Assembly: GCA_033764095.1 (NCBI GenBank)
Contig: JANRJF010000291.1
Coordinates: forward strand, 1 to 5,190
Origin: JBDTMT01 sp033764095
Lineage (GTDB): Bacteria; Desulfobacterota; Binatia; HRBIN30; CADEER01
DNA: 5,190 nucleotides
Direction: 5' to 3'
Both the position numbers and the translations under genes were made by a program. The notes under the pieces are model-generated. The model ran no database searches. It worked only from the letters and a program-made list of their open reading frames with translations, and was not told where the DNA came from. Of the stretch, positions 1 to 4,696 are shown in pieces. Every line of letters starts with the position of its first letter. Position 1 is the first letter of the stretch.

Positions 1-792
1 CACGACGGCCGCTGGGGCAACGTCGTCACCGTCAATGGCCAGGTTGCGCCGGCGCTCACGCTGCGACCGGGCGAGCGCATCCGACTGCGGCTGCTGAACG
101 TCGCCAATGGTCGCATCTTCAAGCCCGAGTTCGGTGGGCTCGAAGCGAAGGCGATCGCCGTCGACGGGCTCTACGCGGCGCGTCCCCTCGATTCGAACGG
201 TCTGGAGTTGGCCCCCGGCAACCGGCTCGATGTCGACCTGATCGCGCCGGCCGCCGGGGGATCCCTGGCAGTCACCGACCGCTTCACGCGACAGGCGACC
301 ACGCTTGGCCACATCGTCATCGACGGGACGCCGATGGCGCCGCAGACCTTCGCCTCGCCGGCGAAAGCGCACGTGCCGCGTTGGGCGCAGACGCTCTCGC
401 AGACGCCGCTGCGCTGGTCTGTCGCCCTGAACGCCCGTGCCGGTGGGCCGTTCGGAATCGAGTGGACGCTCAACGGCGAGGTGATGACCCACGACCATCA
501 CGCCGCCATGCATCCAACGCTGCAACTGCCGCGCGGTGAGTTCAGCCGCGTGCGCTTCGTCAACGAGTCATTTCGCCTGCATCCGATGCACATGCACGGC
601 GTCTTTTTTCGTCTGCTGGCGCGCAACGGCGTTCCCGTCGATGAGCCCTTCTTCCGCGACACTGTGCTCGTTCACCCGAAGGAGGTGGTCGATGTCGGCC
701 TGGTGCCGCTCGACGCGGGGGTGTGGATGCTGCACTGCCACATCCTGGAGCACGCCGAGTCGGGAATGATGACCCTGGTGGAGATCCTGTGA
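1..792 (+). CDS. Multicopper oxidase, C-terminal part (5' end outside window)
   Basis: The frame is open from base 1 to TGA at 790-792, giving 263 residues with no start in the window. The true N-terminus and the first cupredoxin domain are missing. Residues 1 to about 95 look like domain 2 of a CueO/laccase-type enzyme (VNGQVAP, then RLRLLNVANGR). The remainder is domain 3. Its copper sites are complete: H-P-M-H-M-H-G at residues 194-200, and H-C-H-x3-H-x4-M at 245-256. These supply type 2/3 His ligands, the type 1 Cys246 and His251, and the axial Met256. Such enzymes couple one-electron substrate oxidation (Cu(I), phenols, metals) to reduction of O2 to water, usually in the periplasm. An extra His/Met cluster (HDHHAAMH) lies at 164-171, just before the copper-ligand region. 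Copper resistance is a reasonable role by family and by Cys/His-rich neighbours. Substrate and exact subfamily (CopA, CueO or other laccase) cannot be fixed without the N-terminal half. Confidence 0.93.
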   Translation, partial: HDGRWGNVVTVNGQVAPALTLRPGERIRLRLLNVANGRIFKPEFGGLEAKAIAVDGLYAARPLDSNGLELAPGNRLDVDLIAPAAGGSLAVTDRFTRQATTLGHIVIDGTPMAPQTFASPAKAHVPRWAQTLSQTPLRWSVALNARAGGPFGIEWTLNGEVMTHDHHAAMHPTLQLPRGEFSRVRFVNESFRLHPMHMHGVFFRLLARNGVPVDEPFFRDTVLVHPKEVVDVGLVPLDAGVWMLHCHILEHAESGMMTLVEIL

Positions 793-870
793 CAATTCGC
801 CCCTGCGCTCGCGACAACAGCGCCGTCCGACGAAAGATGTTGCCTCCCTCATCGCGCCCGCAGGCTGCCC

Positions 871-884
871 TCCCATTTGTGGGA
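871..884. promoter_or_regulatory. Short perfect dyad upstream of the Cys/His-cluster gene, possible operator
   Basis: TCCCA-TTTG-TGGGA is a perfect 5-bp inverted repeat with a 4-bp centre. It ends 29 bp before the AT-rich promoter-like block at 914-919, so it is placed where an activator or repressor might bind. It does not match a copper-regulator box that I recognise. A dyad this short can occur by chance. Confidence 0.25.
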
Positions 885-910
885 AATCTGGTGCTGGACG
901 GGCGGGGATG

Positions 911-930
911 TAGTAGAATTTAGATAGAGA
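911..930 (+). promoter_or_regulatory. Candidate promoter -10 region
   Basis: This AT-rich block stands out in otherwise GC-rich DNA. It contains TAGAAT at 914-919, a five-of-six match to the sigma70 -10 hexamer. No good -35 hexamer sits 16-18 bp upstream (GTGCTG at 891-896 is poor), so a regulator-assisted or alternative-sigma promoter is possible. Transcription would start near 926, giving a leader of about 30 nt to the ATG at 956 or about 115 nt to the ATG at 1040. The purine run AGAGAGGGG at 926-934 is too far from any of these starts to be a normal ribosome binding site. Confidence 0.3.
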
Positions 931-1039
931 GGGGCTGGCTGCCGCGGCAATTGCTATGAACTGTGATCCGACCATTCAGACCCGCAGCTGGACGGCGAAA
1001 CGGACAGCGCTCCGGCGCCTCCGCGGTACCAATCAGCGC

Positions 1040-1426
1040 ATGAGTCGCCGCCAGCATCTTACAGCCATGCCTTTCCGCCTCCGATCCCTGCTCATTGCCT
1101 CGCTCGTCGCCTGGTTCAGCATCGTCGGCGTGATGTCGGCGCCGGCGGCGGCTGTCGCACGGATGCTGGCGGCGCGTTGCTGTGCGATGCACTGCCACCA
1201 CGCCGCCGCCGTCGCGCCACGCGACTGCTGCTGCCAGCTTACTGCTGACCGCCGCGTTCCGGCGGCGCTCGCCGCGACCACGCCTGAATTTGGCTCCTAC
1301 CTGCCGGCAGCTCGTCTGACGTCGATGCAGCCAGGCCAGCCGCTCTTTACTGCGGAATCCATTGTCGCCGCTGCGCCAGCGCGGGCGGCGCCGATCTACC
1401 TGCTGATGGAGTCGTTGCGATTGTGA
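1040..1426 (+). CDS. Small exported Cys/His-cluster protein, function unknown
   Basis: From ATG 1040 this gives 128 residues. Residues 11-40 form a basic then hydrophobic export signal (RLRSLLIASLVAWFSIVG followed by Ala-rich sequence), probably cut near residue 38-40. A dense cluster of potential soft-metal ligands follows: C47, C48, H51, C52, H53, H54, then C63, C64, C65. The rest is Ala/Pro-rich and ends in a short hydrophobic tail (PIYLLMESLRL). The frame also has ATGs at 956 and 1067. None has a convincing ribosome binding site. Start 956 would put an atypically long Arg-rich stretch before the signal, while 1067 gives the most compact signal peptide, so 1040 is a compromise. The gene follows the multicopper oxidase by about 250 bp on the same strand, behind its own possible promoter. 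Metal binding or disulfide-linked structure is inferred from composition alone. It has a role-type resemblance to small copper-locus proteins such as CopL, but I cannot show homology. Confidence 0.65.
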   Translation: MSRRQHLTAMPFRLRSLLIASLVAWFSIVGVMSAPAAAVARMLAARCCAMHCHHAAAVAPRDCCCQLTADRRVPAALAATTPEFGSYLPAARLTSMQPGQPLFTAESIVAAAPARAAPIYLLMESLRL

Positions 1427-1476
1427 GTCGATGCGTCCGCTCTGGCGCTTGACCTGCCGCGGCCGCCGTCACGCTC

Positions 1477-1490
1477 GACGTCGGACGTCG
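1477..1490 (+). repeat. Tandem GACGTCG direct repeat
   Basis: Two adjacent identical 7-bp units, each containing the GACGTC palindrome, lie 37 bp upstream of the start at 1527. They could be a small regulator site, but the length is within what chance gives in this GC-rich DNA. Confidence 0.25.
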
Positions 1491-1516
1491 GTTCCCAACG
1501 ACACCTCGACATCAAC

Positions 1517-1522
1517 AGGAGA
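1517..1522 (+). promoter_or_regulatory. Ribosome binding site that fixes the 1527 start
   Basis: AGGAGA lies 4 nt before the ATG at 1527. It supports that internal start over the longer upstream reading from 1431, which has an Arg-rich, non-export-like N-terminus and no such site. Confidence 0.75.
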
Positions 1523-1526
1523 TCCC

Positions 1527-1781
1527 ATGAAGACTCTCATCGTCAGCAGTATCGCCGCCCTGCTCGTTGCCGGCAGCGCCGTCGCGCAGCCGTCGTCGCG
1601 CGCGCTGCCCAATAGCCCGCTGAACAACAGCACGCAGGTTGCGAGCAGCGGCACGCAGCCGTGCCGGCAGGAGCTGAAACAGCAGCGCCAGGATATCCAG
1701 CGTCTGATCGACCGTCTCGAGGGCGGCGAGAAGCTGGATCCGGCTCAGCTCGAACGCGCCCTGCGCGACGCAAACCGCTAG
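1527..1781 (+). CDS. Small exported helical protein, function unknown
   Basis: This gene encodes 84 residues. Residues 1-20 are a clear Sec signal peptide (MKT, a hydrophobic core LIVSSIAALLVAG, and a cleavage motif AVA before Q21). The mature protein is about 64 residues. It has a polar Ser/Asn/Pro-rich N-terminal half, a single Cys46, and a highly charged helix from about 46 to 83 (QELKQQRQDIQRLIDRLEGG, then a second short helix). This looks like a small amphipathic helical hairpin, and the lone Cys could be a disulfide, dimer or metal site. The start is set by AGGAGA just upstream. I do not recognise the family. The gene lies 100 bp after the Cys/His-cluster gene on the same strand, so co-transcription is possible. 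It converges with the small gene at 1896-2162. Confidence 0.72.
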   Translation: MKTLIVSSIAALLVAGSAVAQPSSRALPNSPLNNSTQVASSGTQPCRQELKQQRQDIQRLIDRLEGGEKLDPAQLERALRDANR

Positions 1782-1826
1782 CTGACGCGCCGCCGAGATC
1801 GGTGTGCAGCTGCTCGCCACCACACA

Positions 1827-1858
1827 ACGGCAGCGCCGACACAGGTCGGCGCTGCCGT
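1827..1858. terminator. Strong hairpin between convergent genes, likely bidirectional terminator
   Basis: A perfect 14-bp stem (1827-1840 with 1845-1858) closes a 4-nt loop, ACAG. It starts 45 bp after the stop at 1781 and ends 37 bp before the end of the opposite-strand gene at 1896. There is no U-run on the plus strand. On the minus strand the hairpin is followed by TTGTGTGG, a weakly T-rich stretch. A terminator for one or both convergent transcripts is the best fit. Confidence 0.7.
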
Positions 1859-1895
1859 CGCCACGGATGCTGGCCCCAAGTCCGCTCCGGGCCGC

Positions 1896-2162
1896 TCAGT
1901 GCGCGATATCAGCGCGTTGGGCCAGCAACACTGGCGCGCCGGGTATCTCCTCGGCGCGCCGAGCACAGTCGGCGAGAGCGGCACGAGCGTTGCGCAGCTC
2001 CGAGAGCGCCCCGCTCTGGTCGCCACTGGTCAGCAATCCCTGCGCACGGACGAGATGTTCGACGTACTCCGGGCATTCCTGGGCGACGGACCCGTGCGAC
2101 GGCCCTGCCACCAGCAAGAATGATCCCACCAGCACCAAGAGTGCTGTCGTTCGTAACGCCAC
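1896..2162 (-). CDS. Small exported helical protein with two cysteines, function unknown
   Basis: This gene encodes 88 residues from a GTG at 2162-2160. A GAGG at 2171-2168 lies 5 nt upstream and decides this start over GTG 2168 and over an upstream reading from 2219. Residues 1-27 form a signal peptide (hydrophobic ALLVLVGSFLLVAG, probable cut after SVA). The mature part of about 61 residues is mostly helical: ECPEYVEHLVRAQGLL, a short turn (TSGDQ), then SGALSELRNARAALADCARR. This suggests one helical hairpin, like a single TPR-type repeat. Cys30 and Cys66 fall near opposite ends of the hairpin and could form a disulfide in the periplasm. Family not recognised. It is the only minus-strand gene among the plus-strand genes left of 3270. 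Its 5' end faces the 2163-2374 divergent region, so it may share regulation with the paralogue pair. Confidence 0.65.
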   Translation of the reverse strand: MALRTTALLVLVGSFLLVAGPSHGSVAQECPEYVEHLVRAQGLLTSGDQSGALSELRNARAALADCARRAEEIPGAPVLLAQRADIAH

Positions 2163-2167
2163 TTTCA

Positions 2168-2171
2168 CCTC
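2168..2171 (-). promoter_or_regulatory. Ribosome binding site for the minus-strand small gene
   Basis: Read on the minus strand, GAGG is followed by TGAAA and then GTG at 2162. The 5-nt spacing favours GTG 2162 as the start codon over the overlapping GTG at 2168. Confidence 0.55.
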
Positions 2172-2270
2172 GCGAGTCGGAAAGGCAGCAACCGCAGTGC
2201 CACGACCCGGCGGCCTCAATCGGTCAACTCTGCCGGCGCGTAGTCGTGCCCGCGCTGCCTAACGAACGAG

Positions 2271-2303
2271 CAGTGCTCTGCCCATGGCCTGGGCACGGCA
2301 CTG
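2271..2303. promoter_or_regulatory. 33-bp near-symmetric dyad in the divergent region
   Basis: CAGTGC-TC-TGCCCA-TGGCC-TGGGCA-CG-GCACTG: the outer 6-bp arms (2271-2276 with 2298-2303) and inner 6-bp arms (2279-2284 with 2290-2295) are both perfect, interrupted only by a symmetric 2-nt mismatch, with a 5-nt centre. It lies 72 bp before the ATG at 2375. It could be a DNA operator for a dimeric regulator or an RNA hairpin in the leader. The right arm (GGCACT, 2297-2302) can alternatively pair with AGTGCC at 2331-2336. No convincing -10/-35 pair was seen in 2163-2374. Confidence 0.5.
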
Positions 2304-2361
2304 GATCAGCGCTCACCACCATCACCACTGAGTGCCAACGCGGCGCTCCCACCAACTACAT

Positions 2362-2366
2362 GGGAG
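2362..2366 (+). promoter_or_regulatory. Ribosome binding site of the first paralogue
   Basis: GGGAG lies 8 nt before ATG 2375. It identifies 2375 as the start, although the reading frame is open far upstream to 1661. That upstream part reads as Arg/Pro-rich non-protein-like sequence. Confidence 0.75.
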
Positions 2367-2374
2367 AAAAAGAC

Positions 2375-2785
2375 ATGTCTCTGAAGGGAACTGCGAGACT
2401 CCTCACCAAACTGGCCGTGGCTCTGGTCGTCACGGCGGTCGTGGCCGCTTCGGCGCAGGCCGACACGGTTACCGATGACAACGTCGCTGCGATGATGCAG
2501 GCGGCCAAGACCCCGGCCGACTACCAAGCCTTGGCCACATACTTCGCCGAGAAGTCGAAGGACGCCACGGCCAACGCCACCCGACATCAGATCATGATCG
2601 ACTCCCTCGGCCACGGCACCGGCAGGGCGCAGCAGACGTGGGCGCCGCACTGCATGAAGCTGATCAAGTCCTTCAAGGAGCAGGCAGTGGAGTACGACAC
2701 CATGGCGAGCGCCTACGCGAAGCTGGCGGCCGGCTCCGCGCCGGCGATGCCGGACATGGAACATTCGCAGGACACGCAGCACTGA
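2375..2785 (+). CDS. Exported helical W-x-x-H-C protein, paralogue 1
   Basis: This gene encodes 136 residues. Residues 1-29 are a signal peptide (basic MSLKGTARLLTK, hydrophobic LAVALVVTAVVAA, cut after AQA). The mature protein opens with DTVTDDN, followed by helical segments with regular Ala spacing: about 37-60, 61-78, 91-118. Distinct residues are H71 and M74 in a RH-x2-M motif, and W89, H92, C93 in W-A-P-H-C. The C-terminal tail (PAMPDMEHSQDTQH) is rich in Met and His. The next gene encodes a full-length paralogue with about half the mature residues identical, aligned without gaps through the shared core. From memory, the pattern ADxQxLATYY...RHxxM...HCxxLI recurs in small uncharacterised periplasmic helical proteins, but I know no established name or function. 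Metal or redox binding through H71/H92/C93 and the tail is inference, supported only by their conservation in both copies and the multicopper oxidase nearby. Confidence 0.85.
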   Translation: MSLKGTARLLTKLAVALVVTAVVAASAQADTVTDDNVAAMMQAAKTPADYQALATYFAEKSKDATANATRHQIMIDSLGHGTGRAQQTWAPHCMKLIKSFKEQAVEYDTMASAYAKLAAGSAPAMPDMEHSQDTQH

Positions 2786-2791
2786 ACGACA

Positions 2792-2821
2792 CAGCGCGGC
2801 GAACGGCAGTGGCCCGCGCTG
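2792..2821 (+). repeat. Inverted repeat between the two paralogues
   Basis: CAGCGCGG (2792-2799) pairs perfectly with CCGCGCTG (2814-2821) around a 14-nt loop. It starts 7 bp after the first paralogue's stop and ends before the next ribosome binding site. No U-tract follows, so read-through attenuation, mRNA processing or 3'-end protection are more likely than full termination. Confidence 0.45.
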
Positions 2822-2839
2822 CTCCCGAATCGTCAAAAT

Positions 2840-2844
2840 GGAGG
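2840..2844 (+). promoter_or_regulatory. Ribosome binding site of the second paralogue
   Basis: GGAGG lies 4 nt before ATG 2849. It is a stronger match to the anti-SD sequence than the GGGAG of the first paralogue, so the second copy may be translated well. Confidence 0.75.
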
Positions 2845-2848
2845 AAGA

Positions 2849-3268
2849 ATGACTGCACCAGCACGGTATCTCGGACACCTCACCCGCGGCCTGCTCTTCA
2901 TCACCGCACTGACGACCGGCGTCGTCGCGCTCGGCAACGCGGCGCGCGCCGACACGGTCACAGACGACAATGCGATGGCGATGATGGAGGGCGCCAAAAC
3001 GTCAGCCGACTTCCAGGCGCTGGCGACGTACTACAGGGGCAAGGCGACGCAGGCTAAGGCAGCTGCGCAGCGACACAAGTCTATGCAGGCCGCGATCGGC
3101 CAGGGTCCGGGCAAGCCGCCGTACAACTGGACGGCGCATTGTCGGCGTCTCATCCGACTGTCGCAGGATCAAGCGGCCGACTACACGGCGATGGCGGCGG
3201 CCTACGAGAAGCTCGCTGCAGAGGGCGCCAAGCCCATGGGCACCAAACCCATGGGCTCGATGAACTGA
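2849..3268 (+). CDS. Exported helical W-x-x-H-C protein, paralogue 2
   Basis: This gene encodes 139 residues. The signal peptide is residues 1-34 (hydrophobic GLLFITALTTGVVALG, cut after ARA). The mature protein again starts DTVTDDN. It matches the first paralogue through SADFQALATYY, the RH-x2-M motif (H76, M79), the W94-T-A-H97-C98 motif with LI after it, and MAAAYEKLAA. Signal peptides and tails have diverged: this tail is AKPMGTKPMGSMN, a short Met/Gly/Lys repeat in place of the His/Met tail. The 63-bp gap to the first copy contains a hairpin but no clear promoter, so the two genes probably form one operon that arose by tandem duplication. Transcription ends at the hairpin at 3297-3332, shared with the convergent kinase gene. 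Function is unknown. Retention of Trp, His and Cys while surrounding residues changed suggests they matter. Confidence 0.87.
   Translation: MTAPARYLGHLTRGLLFITALTTGVVALGNAARADTVTDDNAMAMMEGAKTSADFQALATYYRGKATQAKAAAQRHKSMQAAIGQGPGKPPYNWTAHCRRLIRLSQDQAADYTAMAAAYEKLAAEGAKPMGTKPMGSMN
3231..3257 (+). repeat. Palindromic direct repeat encoding the Met tail
   Basis: Two near-identical 12-nt copies, AA(G/A)CCCATGGGC at 3230-3241 and 3245-3256, encode K-P-M-G twice. Because each unit is itself a palindrome, AGCCCATGGG (3231-3240) and CCCATGGGCT (3248-3257) also form a perfect 10-bp inverted repeat with a 7-nt loop at the end of the gene. Confidence 0.7.
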
Positions 3269-3296
3269 GGTTCGAGGTCTTGCGACACTGCGGACA

Positions 3297-3332
3297 GCCG
3301 CCTGAGCTTCACATACGCGGCGCTCAGGCGGC
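3297..3332. terminator. Hairpin between convergent genes, likely bidirectional terminator
   Basis: GCCGCCTGAGC (3297-3307) pairs perfectly with GCTCAGGCGGC (3322-3332), an 11-bp stem with a 14-nt loop. It fills the 66-bp gap between the stop of the second paralogue and the stop of the minus-strand kinase. No U-run follows on either strand, so termination may be Rho-aided or hairpin-only. Confidence 0.65.
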
Positions 3333-3334
3333 GT

Positions 3335-4696
3335 TCACGGCGGGCCGGGGGCCGACTCAGGGTCCGCATCGCCGGGAGAGCACGCCGGCAACGTCAGGAT
3401 GACGGCGCAGCCGCCGCTCGGTGGACTGGAGACGATCAGGTCGCCGCCGTGGGCGCGGGCGATGGCGCGCGCGATGGTGAGTCCGAGGCCGCTGCCGGCG
3501 CCGCGCGCGCCGCGGCCGCGATGGAACGGCGCGAAGACGGCCTCGGCTTCGTCGGCGGCAATGCCGGCGCCGGCGTCGCTGACCACGACGCGTACTTGAC
3601 CCGCGGTGGTCTGGGCGACGACGGCGATGCGGCCGCCGCGCGGGCTGTGGCGCAGCGCGTTGTCGAGCAGGTTGGCGACTAACCGGTACAGGTCGGTGGG
3701 CATGCCGCCGACGGACAGCGGCGCGGCCGCCGTCACCTCGATGGCGATGGCGCCCGCGGCGGCGCTGGGCGCGTACGCCTCGGCGAGCGCCTGCACCAGC
3801 TCGGCGACGTCGACCACCTCCCGCGGTGCGGTGGCCGGCGCCGCTTCGAGGCGCGCCAGGGTCAGTAGGTCTTCGGCGCCCTGCGTCAGCCGCTCACTGG
3901 CGGCGAGTGCATCGCCCAGCGCCTCGCGATACTCGTCCGCCGAACGATCGCGCGCCAACGCCACCTCGAGGCCGACGCGCAGCGCGCTGAGCGGCGTGCG
4001 CAGCTCGTGCGCTGCGTCGGCGGCGAAGCGCCGCGTCTGTGCCAGCGCCACGGCCAGCCGTTCGAGCAGGCGGTTGACGCCGATGACCATGCGCCCCACC
4101 TCGTCGCTGCGATGCTCGACCGGAAGGCGGGCGGAGAGCTGATCCGGGCCGATCGCCTCGAGTCGCCGCGCAGTATCGGCCAACGGCCGCAGCGCGCGGC
4201 CGACGACGATCCACAGTCCCAGCGCGATGAGCAGCCACGCGGCGGGGATGCCGACGGCGAGCAGGGTGGTGAGCCGTTGCGTGGCACGCTGCGCCGCGCT
4301 GAGCGGCACGCTGATCTCGATGGTCAGCGGATCGGCGGTGGAGCCGGCGGCGTAGCGGATGCCGCGCACGCTGTCCGGCGGCGCCGCCGGCGCGCGCGCG
4401 GCGCCCGGCGGCGCCTCGGCGACAACCGCGTCGCCGCGCCGCACGACGATGCGCTTGCCGGCGCCGAGATCGGTCTCGGCGGCGATGCGCCCGAGCAGCG
4501 CCGGCAGGCCGGCGCCGGCGTTCGGCTGCTGCAGCAGCGCCGCCAGGGTGTCGGCTTCCTCGGCCAGCCCGACGTCGAGGTCGCGAACCAGGCGTGCGCC
4601 GAAGCTTTCCACCAGCAGCCAGCCGGCGAGCCCCGACAGCGGCACGAGCAGCGCCAGCACGCCGCCGACGACGCGCAGGCGCAGTGACGACCTCAC
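3335..4696 (-). CDS. Membrane sensor histidine kinase (HAMP/HisKA/HATPase)
   Basis: This gene encodes 453 residues. TM1 is about 9-29, a periplasmic segment about 30-144, and TM2 about 145-167. A HAMP linker follows (about 168-220, with the DEVGRM motif). The dimerisation domain carries phospho-acceptor His230 in HELRTP. The ATPase domain has the N-box N342-L-L-D-N346, G1 D374-A-G-A-G-I, an FAPFHRG F-box near 388-394, and the G2 motif GSGLGL at 401-406. All catalytic motifs look intact. It should autophosphorylate His230 and pass phosphate to the regulator encoded just upstream. The start is GTG at 4696. The regulator's TGA overlaps it as GTGA, and GGAGG at 4705-4701 lies 4 nt upstream, so translation is coupled. 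The periplasmic part is short, Ala/Pro-rich (APPGAARAPAAPP at 95-107), and contains no His, Cys or Met. The family resembles QseC/PmrB/CusS-type kinases in layout, but the signal cannot be told from sequence. Confidence 0.95.
   Translation of the reverse strand: MRSSLRLRVVGGVLALLVPLSGLAGWLLVESFGARLVRDLDVGLAEEADTLAALLQQPNAGAGLPALLGRIAAETDLGAGKRIVVRRGDAVVAEAPPGAARAPAAPPDSVRGIRYAAGSTADPLTIEISVPLSAAQRATQRLTTLLAVGIPAAWLLIALGLWIVVGRALRPLADTARRLEAIGPDQLSARLPVEHRSDEVGRMVIGVNRLLERLAVALAQTRRFAADAAHELRTPLSALRVGLEVALARDRSADEYREALGDALAASERLTQGAEDLLTLARLEAAPATAPREVVDVAELVQALAEAYAPSAAAGAIAIEVTAAAPLSVGGMPTDLYRLVANLLDNALRHSPRGGRIAVVAQTTAGQVRVVVSDAGAGIAADEAEAVFAPFHRGRGARGAGSGLGLTIARAIARAHGGDLIVSSPPSGGCAVILTLPACSPGDADPESAPGPP

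Noticed and set aside
805..823. GCGCT/AGCGC hairpin just after the multicopper oxidase stop, as a terminator
   Set aside because: Only a 5-bp stem with a 9-nt loop and no following U-run; too weak to call.
920..1281. Minus-strand frames opposite the Cys/His-cluster gene
   Set aside because: Arg/Ala/His-rich composition, no ribosome binding site, no signal or domain; best explained as antisense shadows.
2199..2227. TTGACC on the minus strand (2227-2222) as the -35 of the small minus-strand gene
   Set aside because: The sequence at the expected -10 position (CGTGGC) does not resemble a -10 hexamer.
1661..2374. Long plus-strand open frame running into the first paralogue
   Set aside because: The upstream part is Arg/Pro-rich, overlaps two better-supported small genes and the 14-bp hairpin, and the real start at 2375 has its own ribosome binding site and signal peptide.
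4380..4415. Perfect 11-bp inverted repeat (4380-4390 with 4405-4415) inside the kinase gene
   Set aside because: It lies in a low-complexity Ala/Pro/Gly/Arg-coding stretch of extreme GC content, where such symmetry is expected by chance; no sign of a separate element.
4007..4687. Long plus-strand open frame opposite the kinase
   Set aside because: It is a shadow of a high-GC gene: the opposite strand encodes a complete kinase with all motifs, while this frame is Arg/Ala/Gly-rich without recognisable domains.
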